64,000 nucleotides of DNA, from contig ONGE01000005.1 in the NCBI GenBank assembly GCA_900317325.1, forward strand, positions 1-64,000, read 5' to 3'. Positions 17,367 to 26,409 of this stretch are shown piece after piece. Within the stretch, counting starts at the first letter, position 1; every line of letters begins with the position of its first letter. This DNA comes from an uncultured Prevotellaceae bacterium. GTDB lineage: Bacteria > Bacteroidota > Bacteroidia > Bacteroidales > Muribaculaceae. The notes beneath the pieces were generated by a model that saw only the letters and a list, made by a program, of their open reading frames with translations, did no database searches and was not told the origin of the DNA. A program made the position numbers and the translations under genes.

Positions 17367-18158
17367 TCACAGGATGCGGCCTGCTAGGCGGATGGTGATG
17401 ACGGGATAGACCGTGTTGCGGCCGAAGGAGGCTTGGCTCTTATACGCTACTTGGGTAAGGCGTTTGCCGGTTATTCCGTCATAGAGCCTGGGCCTGCCCC
17501 AAAACTGCACTCCGAGGTCAAGTTGTACGTTCAGGCGGCGAGCGCCGGGCACGGCACGGCCAAAGCCGATTCCCACGTAGGGCCGGAAACGGTTCGTTAG
17601 CATGTAAGCATTAAACGAGCCTTCGGCACTGGTGGGGACCAGATAGCCATAATACCCGATCGTCGCAGGGCCCATTTCTGCTGGGACGTCAGCATAGTCA
17701 CCACGGCGAGCGTTGAAGTCGGCAATCTTTCTCCAAGCCCAGTTATCTGCATTCTCGAGAGATTCCACTTGCCGATGCCATGCCAGATAAGCACCCACAG
17801 TCACATGGAAACCCGATTTTGACGGTTTGAAGGGGTAATAGTCCAGCAACAGGTGTCCCGATGAATTAGTGAGATGGGTATCGGCATCTTGCCCGGGCAA
17901 TGGCTCAAGGTCAGGGTCAAGCAGATAAAGCTTCTTGTTGAGATCCTCATAGTCCTCATAGCCATGAAAATAGATTCCCAGCAGATCCACACCAGCCCTG
18001 AGGCCGAAATGGTCGGTCATCATCGTGCCCATGTCAATCGTGAGACCAGTAGAGCCAAGACCTCCCGACAGGCTGAAATGCTGAAACACATTGCCCTCCT
18101 GCCCCAGGCAGGAGAGACTGCACAACCCAAATACCGCTAGAAATAGTTTTGCTTTCAT
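17367..18158 (-). CDS. Outer-membrane beta-barrel protein, last gene of the ECF operon
   Basis: 263 residues: signal peptide (MKAKLFLAVFGLCSLSCLGQ), then FSLSGGLGSTGLTIDMGTMM, LLLDYYPFKPSKSGFHVTVGAYL and FRPYVGIGFGRAVPG, all strand-like with turn residues. This resembles small outer-membrane barrel families with 8-12 strands. It ends 6 bases after the upstream lipoprotein begins its run (18165), so it closes the minus-strand operon that starts with the ECF sigma gene at 24013. The C-terminus (RLAGRIL) is not a canonical aromatic end. Confidence 0.7.
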   Translation of the reverse strand: MKAKLFLAVFGLCSLSCLGQEGNVFQHFSLSGGLGSTGLTIDMGTMMTDHFGLRAGVDLLGIYFHGYEDYEDLNKKLYLLDPDLEPLPGQDADTHLTNSSGHLLLDYYPFKPSKSGFHVTVGAYLAWHRQVESLENADNWAWRKIADFNARRGDYADVPAEMGPATIGYYGYLVPTSAEGSFNAYMLTNRFRPYVGIGFGRAVPGARRLNVQLDLGVQFWGRPRLYDGITGKRLTQVAYKSQASFGRNTVYPVITIRLAGRIL

Positions 18159-18164
18159 TGTTGA

Positions 18165-18587
18165 TTACTCATGCATGACAAAGCCATAATAGTATTGACG
18201 ATCGGGAGAGAATGCGAAGGGGTACTCGTTCTTGTCCTGAAGAATGAGCGCCAAGCAATAAATGCGGAATTTCACGGTCATGCCAGGTTTAAGAACCTGC
18301 CCAGGGAAGTCGTTGCGTTGAAAGTATAGATAATTTCCATTGACAGGAGCGCCCTTAGCCTTGGCATCCTCGGGGGCTTTGGTGATTTCACACCAAACCC
18401 ACATATCAGGGTCATACCATTCCACGACCGCATCGGCCTTTAAAGGCACCTCAACGATTGTTGCCTCATAAATGCCCTTGGTGCGGCACTCTTGCAGGGA
18501 CTCGGGACCGGTTGTCACCTCTTCCTTGCAACCAGTGAACAAGCCAGCAACAAATAGCATCATCAAATAAAATGATATCTTCTTCAT
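18165..18587 (-). CDS. Small lipoprotein of the ECF/TonB operon
   Basis: 140 residues; the signal MKKISFYLMMLFVAGLFTGCKEE is almost the same as that of the next upstream gene (18616-19149), but the mature part is unrelated. It contains the motif VVEWYDPDMWVWCEITKAPEDA and a beta-rich tail (KPGMTVKFRIYCLAL). Not recognised as a named family. Cotranscription with the adjacent lipoprotein (28 bases) and barrel (6 bases) is likely. Confidence 0.7.
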   Translation of the reverse strand: MKKISFYLMMLFVAGLFTGCKEEVTTGPESLQECRTKGIYEATIVEVPLKADAVVEWYDPDMWVWCEITKAPEDAKAKGAPVNGNYLYFQRNDFPGQVLKPGMTVKFRIYCLALILQDKNEYPFAFSPDRQYYYGFVMHE

Positions 18588-18615
18588 GATTGTTCTCCTT
18601 TCTTTTTCTTATCTG

Positions 18616-19149
18616 TCACTGCATGACTGCTCGCCAAACCATTCGGATATAGGTCGTTTTAGAATAGTCGCTTTTACCATATCCTTTGGGAGCGATGCGG
18701 TCAATGATCATTCTGCCAGCGCCTTCATTCAAATCAAGCGATACGACATCCAGCTTATCGTAGTAGGAATAATTGTTCACACCCACTTGCACCTCATTGG
18801 TGATAAGTATATGCTTGTCTAGCACGGTGTACTTTGCGGTACTCTCATCATCAAATTCAATGGTTCCATCAGGATGCATGACAGTGGGCAAACCTTTGAC
18901 TTCATACCTGTTTGATATTGTTTGATTGTCATAGTAGAAACTGTATTCCCGTTCCCACTTGTAAGTATTTAGAGCTTGCTTTAATTCAGCCTCAGAGAAA
19001 CTGAGGTTGGCTTCCACGAGTGTTCCTGTCTCGAGAAACACCTTGCCATTGCCGTCTTGAACACGCGTGATTTCAGGTTCGTCATCGCCACACGAGGTAA
19101 ACATACCGGTAGCGAGGATCATCAATAAATAAAATGATATCTTCTTCAT
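18616..19149 (-). CDS. Lipoprotein of the four-copy local family (copy in the ECF operon)
   Basis: 177 residues: lipobox FTSCGD, then EITRVQDGNGKVFLETGTL, LSFSEAELKQALNTYKWEREYSFYYDN, and a C-terminal half with VVSLDLNEGAGRMIIDR and YIRMVWRAVMQ. The same signature is found in three tandem copies at 11355-13059. Presence in two separate TonB-receptor operons links this unnamed family to receptor function. No catalytic motif is visible. Confidence 0.75.
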   Translation of the reverse strand: MKKISFYLLMILATGMFTSCGDDEPEITRVQDGNGKVFLETGTLVEANLSFSEAELKQALNTYKWEREYSFYYDNQTISNRYEVKGLPTVMHPDGTIEFDDESTAKYTVLDKHILITNEVQVGVNNYSYYDKLDVVSLDLNEGAGRMIIDRIAPKGYGKSDYSKTTYIRMVWRAVMQ

Positions 19150-19180
19150 GATGTTATAAAATGATTAGGTTAGTCTTTAG

Positions 19181-20239
19181 TTATTGTTTGTCATTCTTTA
19201 CTATAGCGATGGCGGTGATGCCCAGATTAATCAATGTGGTGGTAGCGCCATCGTCATCAAGGCTTTGGGCATAGTATTTCCTCAAATTTTCGGGAACGAC
19301 AATGTTATTGGGCAGATCCATGCACTGTAAATTCTTGTAAATCAGCGACCAATTAGAGCGCCCACTGACATCATTTACAAGAATATAAGTGTCCATGCCG
19401 TCGGCAACAACTTGTTTCGCTGCAAAATCATATTCATCACTCAATATGGTTACCATCCCGTCGATAATCACTGCAGGGACGTAATGGGCACCACTAGAGC
19501 TCAGTGTCCTCTTTATTGCGCCCAAGATGAAGGCATGTCCATTAATAAGGCGTGATGTCGAAGGGAAAAACATTTCAGGCATGTCGTAATTCTTCCCGTT
19601 CCACCAGTACATGTATTTCCCATCATTTAGAGCACCCTCGTAAGTGATTAAGACATCATAACCGCTGCGGTCACAACCAAAGGTGTGTCCGAATCCCTCC
19701 TCTAGTCCTGAGTCTGGGCCTCCAAACTCGACTGTCCTTCCGTTGATCCAGGTATAAGGCTTGCTGGCAAAGACTGTGAAAGAGACAATGTCGTTGCTGA
19801 CACAGATTGTGTTGAAGTTCACATTCCTGTCTAATTCATATATCCGTTCAAAATCCTTATAGACCCACACGGTGCGGTCAGACCTGTTTTCTTGTACAGT
19901 ATAAACTATACCGTTTTCAACGGCCATGCACCAGATGGTTTCCTCGGTTGTGTATATAGTCGTGCTGTCTTTGACCACACTGTGAATACCGTCTTCAGTT
20001 CTGAGTGATGCATACCAATCACTCCCTTCGCTCAGCAACTCAAAAATGTGATAACCCTCGGCACATTGATAAATCGTATCACCATCTAGGTCATAGATCA
20101 TTTCAGGATAGCCTGGAAACCCCGGTGTGGCGAAATAGAGGTCCTCGCCCCCGGTGGGATTAGGCCTGGGTTCGTCACTTTCGTTGGTGCAAGACACCAG
20201 TGCCAGCAATCCGATAAGGAAAAATAAATAATTCTTCAT
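19181..20239 (-). CDS. Lipoprotein with a repeated beta-strand layout, near a TonB receptor
   Basis: 352 residues from the ATG at 20239 (MKNYLFFLIGLLALVSC, lipidated Cys about 17); the longer frame would overlap the receptor gene. The mature protein shows repeated segments of the type YDLDGDTIYQC, EDGIHSVVKDSTTIYTTEE, VYKDFERIYELD and WNGKNYDMPEMFF, which suggests a beta-propeller-like fold. It lies 26 bases after the receptor and could be a surface ligand-binding partner in the manner of SusD/DUF4249 proteins, though it matches neither. Function inferred from position only. Confidence 0.65.
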   Translation of the reverse strand: MKNYLFFLIGLLALVSCTNESDEPRPNPTGGEDLYFATPGFPGYPEMIYDLDGDTIYQCAEGYHIFELLSEGSDWYASLRTEDGIHSVVKDSTTIYTTEETIWCMAVENGIVYTVQENRSDRTVWVYKDFERIYELDRNVNFNTICVSNDIVSFTVFASKPYTWINGRTVEFGGPDSGLEEGFGHTFGCDRSGYDVLITYEGALNDGKYMYWWNGKNYDMPEMFFPSTSRLINGHAFILGAIKRTLSSSGAHYVPAVIIDGMVTILSDEYDFAAKQVVADGMDTYILVNDVSGRSNWSLIYKNLQCMDLPNNIVVPENLRKYYAQSLDDDGATTTLINLGITAIAIVKNDKQ

Positions 20240-20265
20240 GATAGTTGTGTTATTGATTGTGATGA

Positions 20266-22839
20266 TTAGTTGTCTTGGGTACGGCGCAAGGGTGCGTCGT
20301 TGCCGCTGCGCTTCTTGAACGGGTTGCTGATGGAGTTGAAGGTCCAACGCACCATCAGCGAGACGCCCCGTGTGTAGTTATAACTATAGGTCTCATTATG
20401 CGCATTCATGTAGCGTGTTTCACTCCAGGACGGCGTGCTACGGCGGAAGATGTCATTGGCGGTTACTCCCAGCAGCAGGCGGTTCTTGAACAAAGAGGCC
20501 ATGGCACTCAAGTTCACCCCAAGGATTGAGCTGTTTCTTGTGAATCCTCTGGTCCATGGTGTGCTGTAGAGCGCATTGCATCCTAGCAGGAACTTACGCG
20601 CCACGGTGAACTGGGCATTGAGCGAGAGAACGGCATAGGGCCTGTCCTCAATCCTCGTTCCATCCAGATAAGGATAGGTGATGTGGGGCAATGTCATACT
20701 CGACTGCACGCCCAGGTTAACCCATGAATTGCTGTAGTTGTAGCCCAAGTCCAGCGACCAGGCATGTGAATGCTTGATGTTGATGGGATGCTCACTGATG
20801 ATGCCCGATGGCATATACTCCACAATGCGTTGGATGGCATTGTCCATGAGCCGATAGCTCAGCGAGGAGGTGAAGCCCTTGTAGTTGGCATTCAGGGCCA
20901 ACCGATGGGTCACCGACGGCTGCAACAAGGGATTGCCTGTCGTTTCCTGATATGTGTTGATGTAATAGGACGTGGGGCGCAGTTCGTTGTAGGTGGGGCG
21001 CCTCAATATGCGGCCATAATAAAGCACCAAGTCAACATCATGCGACGGCTTGAACCCCACGCTGGCACTGGGCAGCACATTGTGATATGTCTTGTTGAGG
21101 ACAAAGCCCTTGCTGTCGGTGCGGGTGTGGTCATACTCATAGCGCAGTCCCGCATTCAGGCGCCACCTGCCCCAAGTCTTGGCCAGAGTGTAATAGACGC
21201 CAAGCCAGTCATTGTCACGCTTGCTGGTCTGCGTGAGGTCGTTCTGGTGAACGATCGCATTGCTTGCAGTATAACCCCATTCGAGGCCCGTGTGGTTTTT
21301 CCATCCGTCAGAGACAAAGTCATATTTGGCCGAAGCCGTCACGATATCATAATCATTGGTATCAACGATAAAATATTGTTTAATGATTGTAGAGGACTCG
21401 CCGCCGGGATTAAGAGTAGGTTTAATATACTCGTAGAGATTCTGGTCGTCTCGCTGTCGTGATGTCGCATAGTCGGCTATCAGCAGCAGTTGTGAGTGGT
21501 CATTGCGTTGCCACAGGTAACTGGCCGATGTGCTATTGCGCTTGATGATGTCTTCAGTAATAGTGAATCCGTGAAGGTATTGGGCGGTCTTCAGCCTTGA
21601 GAATTGGTCGAGATTCAATTTGCGGTAATTGCCATTGAACTGCAAGCCGAAGACGCTCCTGGGTGTGAAGGCATAATTCAAGCCGGCAAAGAACTGGAAA
21701 TCATCCCCGCTGCTTTGGTAGGATGTCGAGTCGGTTTTTGTATAACTCCACGGTTCTATACCATTTCCAGCGATTTCGGTCAACCCTTGAGTAAAAGCGA
21801 CCGTGTTTAAATGGCCATAGGAGAATGAGGCGTTGCCCGACAACTTATCGCGCTTGCCATCGATGGTGACGGTAGTGGTATTGGATTTCTTGTGTTTGAT
21901 GTCGAGCACATTCATCAGGCTGGCCCCCAGATTGTCTTTGTAAGGGCTATGGGTGTACAGCTTGACAACGGCGGCCACATTGGAGGCATATTGGGCATCA
22001 GGCTCGCGGATGATCTCCACTCGCTTGATATTTTGCGAGGTGACGGCTTTCAGCTCAGCGTTGTTGGTGACGCGGCGGTCATTGAGATAGACCTCGGTCT
22101 TGCCGTCGCGGCCGATGAGGGAGATGTCCTCGTTCATGCCTACGATAACACCGGGCGTCCAGCGCAGCAGATCGAGTGCGTTGCCGGCGTTGCCCATGAT
22201 GGTGCCGCCCAAGTTGCGCAGGGTGTAATTGGCGCCGTCGCGTTCAATCTGCATCTTGGCAGCGGTCACCACGGTTTCCTTGAGGGCCGTAATGTCGGGG
22301 TGCATCTTGATGGTGCCGACGTTGTCGCGGCTGCACAGGCGATAGGCCGTTTTGTAGCCCACATAGGAGACACGGGCGATGACCTTGCCGTACTCGATGG
22401 GAATGACGAAGCGGCCGCTCTCGTTGGTCACACCGCCGCCCACCATCGTCGAGTCGGCGGGGCTGAGCAGGGTGACATTGGCGTAGGGCATCGGCAAGTT
22501 GTGCTCATCCACGACCACGCCCTTGAGGCGGCGCTCGGTCTTGAGGATGGCTTCGACGTAGATTTCGCGGTTTTCCTTCCTGGTCATCTTGATGGGATAG
22601 AAACCAATCATCTGGCGGATGGCGTCGGGCACGGACTTGTTCTTGACCGTGGTCGTCACCTTGTAGTCCTCCAGGTCGTCATAGATGAAGACGATCTTGT
22701 AGCGGCTGGTGTGTTGCTGCAGGTACTTGAGGGCATCGCTCATCGACACGTCACTGAAGGTGTGCGTGATACTTTGTGCAACGGCCGTGAGCAGCAGGGC
22801 AAACGCCATGCACATGAGCAATGAGATTGTTCGCTTCAT
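20266..22839 (-). CDS. TonB-dependent transducer with STN and carboxypeptidase-like domains
   Basis: 857 residues: signal peptide, an STN domain (about 25-95; FSDVSMSDALKYLQQHTSRY, VPDAIRQMIGFYPI), and a carboxypeptidase-regulatory-like domain (about 105-180; RRLKGVVVDEHNLPMPYANV). A plug follows (about 185-300; DLLRWTPGVIVG, DRRVTNNAEL), then an OMP-b-brl type barrel. The STN domain is the part that contacts a FecR-like anti-sigma factor, and such a gene (22848-23516) lies 8 bases upstream with its ECF sigma. So this receptor should both import a ligand and signal its arrival. The C-terminus FKKRSGNDAPLRRTQDN extends past the usual aromatic end. Confidence 0.85.
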   Translation of the reverse strand: MKRTISLLMCMAFALLLTAVAQSITHTFSDVSMSDALKYLQQHTSRYKIVFIYDDLEDYKVTTTVKNKSVPDAIRQMIGFYPIKMTRKENREIYVEAILKTERRLKGVVVDEHNLPMPYANVTLLSPADSTMVGGGVTNESGRFVIPIEYGKVIARVSYVGYKTAYRLCSRDNVGTIKMHPDITALKETVVTAAKMQIERDGANYTLRNLGGTIMGNAGNALDLLRWTPGVIVGMNEDISLIGRDGKTEVYLNDRRVTNNAELKAVTSQNIKRVEIIREPDAQYASNVAAVVKLYTHSPYKDNLGASLMNVLDIKHKKSNTTTVTIDGKRDKLSGNASFSYGHLNTVAFTQGLTEIAGNGIEPWSYTKTDSTSYQSSGDDFQFFAGLNYAFTPRSVFGLQFNGNYRKLNLDQFSRLKTAQYLHGFTITEDIIKRNSTSASYLWQRNDHSQLLLIADYATSRQRDDQNLYEYIKPTLNPGGESSTIIKQYFIVDTNDYDIVTASAKYDFVSDGWKNHTGLEWGYTASNAIVHQNDLTQTSKRDNDWLGVYYTLAKTWGRWRLNAGLRYEYDHTRTDSKGFVLNKTYHNVLPSASVGFKPSHDVDLVLYYGRILRRPTYNELRPTSYYINTYQETTGNPLLQPSVTHRLALNANYKGFTSSLSYRLMDNAIQRIVEYMPSGIISEHPINIKHSHAWSLDLGYNYSNSWVNLGVQSSMTLPHITYPYLDGTRIEDRPYAVLSLNAQFTVARKFLLGCNALYSTPWTRGFTRNSSILGVNLSAMASLFKNRLLLGVTANDIFRRSTPSWSETRYMNAHNETYSYNYTRGVSLMVRWTFNSISNPFKKRSGNDAPLRRTQDN

Positions 22840-22847
22840 GGGCAGGA

Positions 22848-23516
22848 TTACTTCAGGTCTTTCGATTCCACAATCAGCTGGTTACCCTCGTGCCGGATGG
22901 AGATGGCCTCGAAGTTGTTGAGCATCTCGACCACCTTGTCCAGCGAGTATTCCGGTTCCCATTGATAGAACAGGCGCAGCGACCGCACTTCGTCCGAGCG
23001 GTACTCCACCTCCACGCCATAGTAGGCAGCGAGTTCGGCGAGCACCTGCTCCAGCGGAACTTCCTCAAACAGGCGGGGCTCGGCAGCCATCGACAAGGTG
23101 TCGGGCGTGGGTGCCAGCGCTTCATCGGTGACGGTATTCTCTGGGTTATTGCCTTGCTGGACGACCTTCTCGGGCTGGTTTTCGCTGTGCTTAAGGCCGA
23201 AAAAGCCTGTATGCACCGCTGCAATGGCGATACCCACACAAGCGATTACCACAACGGCTGCGGCGGCGATCTTGCGCCACAGGGGCACGATGACGGCCCG
23301 CTCGTGCTGCTCCCCAGCCAAGCGTTGCCACTGCGCGTCAATCATCTCGTCGCTCAGCCGCTCGGCGGCTTGCTCGCTGGCAAGGGCGCTGCGGGTCTTG
23401 GCCATCAACGAGTAGAGTTCGCGGCACTCATCGTCGGCAAGGATGTCCTGCCACTGCCGCTCGGTGTATTGCTCGGGATGCTCAAGCATCTTCAACAGTT
23501 GTTCGGTCTTGTTCAT
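22848..23516 (-). CDS. Short FecR-like anti-sigma factor
   Basis: 222 residues. A cytoplasmic N-terminal helical part (1-80) is followed by one membrane helix (about 84-106; IAAAAVVVIACVGIAIAAV), a Pro/Asn-rich linker, and a C-terminal DUF4974-like domain (about 150-220; PLEQVLAELAAYYGVEVEYRSDEV, LDKVVEMLNNFEAISI). The central FecR beta domain usual in this family is missing, so the linker joins the membrane helix directly to the STN-like part. Its ATG overlaps the sigma stop by 4 bases, so translation is coupled. It should hold the sigma factor inactive until the STN receptor reports ligand. Confidence 0.8.
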   Translation of the reverse strand: MNKTEQLLKMLEHPEQYTERQWQDILADDECRELYSLMAKTRSALASEQAAERLSDEMIDAQWQRLAGEQHERAVIVPLWRKIAAAAVVVIACVGIAIAAVHTGFFGLKHSENQPEKVVQQGNNPENTVTDEALAPTPDTLSMAAEPRLFEEVPLEQVLAELAAYYGVEVEYRSDEVRSLRLFYQWEPEYSLDKVVEMLNNFEAISIRHEGNQLIVESKDLK

Positions 23517-24013
23517 CGCTCTGGTGGTGTTAATGTTAAACGAAGTTGGTCGAGTGCGCTTCGCAGATGCTTGTAAACCGTGGTCTCGCTCACGTTCAAC
23601 CGTTCGGCAATCTCACGGAAGGTGAGCCCGTAACGGTAATGCAACACGATGACCTCGCGGCACACAGGCGGCTCCAGGTCGGCGACACCTTGATGGAGCG
23701 CGCTGATCTCGGCCTCGATGTCCTCGGCTTCACGGCTGGAAACCTCACTCTCCAGCAGCAGGAGCTGTCGGGCCCGTTCATCGATCTTGCGGTCACGCAT
23801 CACATTCAAGCACTGGTTGCGCACGCATGACAGCAGGAACACCTCGGCGGTCGCCTCCTGCAGCGGACGGCGGTCGGCAAGCAGCCTGGCAAAGACATCA
23901 TGCACGATGTCCATGCTCTCCTCATTGTCGTGCAAGAGGATGCTGGCCAGCCTGAACATGGCCCGGTAATGCTGCTTGAACAGCCGTTCGATTTGTCGTT
24001 TCCTGTCTGTCAT
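23513..24013 (-). CDS. ECF RNA polymerase sigma factor
   Basis: 166 residues. Region 2 is at the N-terminus (LFKQHYRAMFRLASILLHD, SMDIVHDVFARLLAD). Region 4 is at the C-terminus (VCREVIVLHYRYGLTFREIAERLNVSETTVYKHLRSALDQL). The start is the ATG at 24013; a longer frame adds five residues that do not fit. A promoter module (24079-24122) lies 66 bases upstream. Together with the anti-sigma and STN receptor it forms a cell-surface signalling triad, and probably drives its own seven-gene operon or distant surface genes. Confidence 0.9.
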   Translation of the reverse strand: MTDRKRQIERLFKQHYRAMFRLASILLHDNEESMDIVHDVFARLLADRRPLQEATAEVFLLSCVRNQCLNVMRDRKIDERARQLLLLESEVSSREAEDIEAEISALHQGVADLEPPVCREVIVLHYRYGLTFREIAERLNVSETTVYKHLRSALDQLRLTLTPPER

Positions 24014-24078
24014 ACACTCTATATACACACTCAGGTCGATTTACTAAACCCTTTTCCGCAACTTTTTTAATCACGCGA

Positions 24079-24122
24079 CAAAATTACCCATCAATCCCGA
24101 CACCCACAACCCCCAAACGGGT
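24079..24122 (-). promoter_or_regulatory. 44-bp promoter module of the ECF operon at 24013
   Basis: Minus strand: ACCCGTTTGGGG at 24122, then GTTGTGGGTGT, GGGATTGATGGG and TAATTTTG ending at 24079. It matches the module before the second ECF operon (28307-28350) at nearly every base and at identical length. Confidence 0.65.
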
Positions 24123-24285
24123 ACTTTTGGCTTTATTTAGGATGCCATCCATCCTTGCCTGGGAGCAGCAGTGTCTAATTAGCAACTCATTACCACCATA
24201 ACCAACCGAACCGAAAAAAAGTCGAGACCAGTACCTTTTCGGTATCAGCCTCGTTGCTTCTTTTCCAGACTCGCTGTCGGTTTGA

Positions 24286-25065
24286 TTATGCCGTCTTGAA
24301 GGCATCTTTCATCACTTCCTCCACCCCTGCACTCAGTGCTCTTATGGCCGAAGGTAAATGGATATTATCATTACCGTCCTTTTTCGATGAAGCAAGCACA
24401 TCCCCTTGCCCATTTTCGGAGAAATGCTCATACTGCGAGAAATATTTAAAGTAGTGATATAATCGTGTAGCCATTGATTTAAGTTCAGGTATATCAATCA
24501 AGAAATCTGCAACATCTTTGGTCATAACACTCTTCACCCTCGAAAAACCTTCTTCCTTCAGTTGACCCTTCGATTGTTTCGTAACTATCAGCTCTTCCAG
24601 ATTCTCGTCAAGTGTCAGCAGTCCTAAAAAGTTGTCTTCCATCGTCAACTCCCACATATGGTCTATAAAGGCATCATCAAGTATCATTCCGGTGCTTTTC
24701 ACCTGATCTCTGTATACCTCTTTGCGCTCCAACATCGAATTGGCATACTCTATTCGTCTCAAATCCAACTCTTCGCAAGCCCGCTCATTGCCAGCATGCT
24801 GTATGTACAGGGCGAACATACAATCCGTATAGCAACAACGCAGCATCAATCCTATCGGCAATTGAAAAAAGGAAACCTTTCCAGTTCTTAAGATTTGCAC
24901 AGTTAATAACAGAGATGAATACAGATTTGAGTAGATACGGTATAACAAGAGTAACTTAACCTTCTCAACCTGCTCCAGTTCACCCTGTGGGTGTTCTTTC
25001 CCGTACTTTTGAATCTTTTTCAGCACGGTTAACTCTTCTACAAGAAGTTCTTTTATCTCAGTCAT
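24286..25065 (-). CDS. Hypothetical mostly helical cytoplasmic protein
   Basis: 259 residues, no signal peptide, rich in Leu, Glu and Lys. A hydrophobic helical core (LLLLYRIYSNLYSSLLLTVQIL, then GLMLRCCYTDCMFALYIQH) could be one or two buried helices. The C-terminal half contains LYHYFKYFSQYEHFSENGQGD. I do not recognise the family. Base composition is somewhat AT-richer than the ECF operon beside it, as is the broken ATPase upstream, so both may belong to an acquired segment. It stands alone on the minus strand. Confidence 0.6.
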   Translation of the reverse strand: MTEIKELLVEELTVLKKIQKYGKEHPQGELEQVEKVKLLLLYRIYSNLYSSLLLTVQILRTGKVSFFQLPIGLMLRCCYTDCMFALYIQHAGNERACEELDLRRIEYANSMLERKEVYRDQVKSTGMILDDAFIDHMWELTMEDNFLGLLTLDENLEELIVTKQSKGQLKEEGFSRVKSVMTKDVADFLIDIPELKSMATRLYHYFKYFSQYEHFSENGQGDVLASSKKDGNDNIHLPSAIRALSAGVEEVMKDAFKTA

Positions 25066-25136
25066 TATAGCATGTAAAACTCTTTAATGCAAGAAGTTTA
25101 TAACAGCTTCGTTTTACTTGAATTTGTCTCCCTAAG

Positions 25137-26353
25137 TCACACGTCCATCAGCCACTTCCACACTGGCACTACGGGTATTCCTTCTTCCGTGCTCTCCTCA
25201 TCGTAAGTAATGAGCATACACTTCCAATCTTGATGTCCTTTTGCATACTTCACCAGTGGTGACACCTCCCTGTTGTAAGTGGTCTCATCCTTGATGCTGT
25301 ACGACACTTGGATGGCCAGTTTCTCTTCGGGTATGATAAAGTCAATTTCCTTATCTGCATTCATATAATAAACATTCTCTTTACCATACCGTCTACAGAG
25401 TTCCACTGCTACCATATTCTCCAACAGCGATGATTCGGAATTCATCAGGAAGAGGTTAAGTAAGCCGTTGTCTATAAAGTAATATTTCTTCTGTGATTCC
25501 TTCTCTGTCAGTTTGCCTACCTCATTTTGCATGGGCAATATCAGCCAACTGTCAGCAGCATATCCAGCATAATCTATTGTCGTTGGCACACTGATAGGAG
25601 CCCCCGTTGCCACAATCACATTCTTCAACCGGTTGAACGACAGCGGTTGCTTCACACTCTCTGCCATCTTCTTGATCAATATGTTCATCACGCGGTCGTT
25701 CTTAATATTGTTTCGGGCACAGATGTCACCCAGATAGATTTTCTGATACAAGCTCGACAGCATGGCTCGCTTATTCTTAAACGACAGGATCTCCGGCAGA
25801 CCGCCGTAATAGAAGTACTCATTCAGATGTCGCTTCACCTCGCTCCGCTGTATCGTGTCATATTCCCAGTGTTCCTTCAGTTCCACCTGTTGCGCTGCCA
25901 GGTATTCTTTAAATGAATATGGGTACGCATCATAGATAAAGAATCTTCCGCCCAACGTAGTTGCCACCTCCTTGCTCAGCATCTTCGCATTGCTGCCCGT
26001 CACATATACCCTATATTTAGCATCAGCCAGTCTCCGCACAAACTTATCCCAATGTTCTTGCCATACAGTTCCAAATGAGCCTCCAGCAGACTGTTGAAGT
26101 CCTCTGTCTGAAATTCAGCCAGACGCTCATCCTCAAAGTCCACAAATAGAATCTCGTCCCATCCCTTTCCTGCAGCCTGCAGCTGGCGCACACGCTGATA
26201 TAGCAGGTACGACTTACCCGCATGTCTCACGCCAACTATCACATAGTTGCCATTCTCTTCAAAGTCTATGGGACGGTTCACAATCACCGCCTCATCCACC
26301 TCGCGTTGCTTACTAATTAGGCATTGTTTGATGACATCTTTACTGATACTCAT
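25137..26353 (-). pseudogene. AAA-type ATPase (DUF4143 family) broken by a deletion over the Walker B region
   Basis: Two frames cover one gene. The N-terminal frame (from 26353) has a Walker A motif GVRHAGKSYLL, then DEILFVDFEDERLAEF, and reads correctly to ELYGK. The C-terminal frame resumes with EHWDKFVRRLADAKYRVYVTGSNA and continues through the DUF4143 half (YVMNADKEIDF-like end region, ending WKWLMDV). Intact relatives normally have about a dozen residues including LFLDEIQ between these points. Here they are absent and the frame is shifted near 26045-26056. A deletion of roughly 35 bases that removed the catalytic Asp-Glu is the simplest reading. Intact relatives are common orphan ATPases of unknown role. 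Confidence 0.75.
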
Positions 26354-26401
26354 ATAAATTATATTTAATAAGAATTAGGTGAGATTATTAAGTTTGGCTT
26401 A

Positions 26402-26409
26402 CAAAGTTA
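26402..26409 (-). promoter_or_regulatory. -7 box TAACTTTG for the broken ATPase gene
   Basis: Perfect minus-strand match 49 bases upstream of the ATG at 26353. Confidence 0.55.

Noticed and set aside
21892-22824. 310-codon plus-strand frame opposite the STN receptor
   Set aside because: Shadow of the receptor's N-terminal domains; the translation is repetitive His/Asp/Gly/Val without motifs.
24084-24305. 73-codon minus-strand frame upstream of the ECF sigma gene
   Set aside because: It overlaps the 44-bp promoter module and shows no recognisable features.
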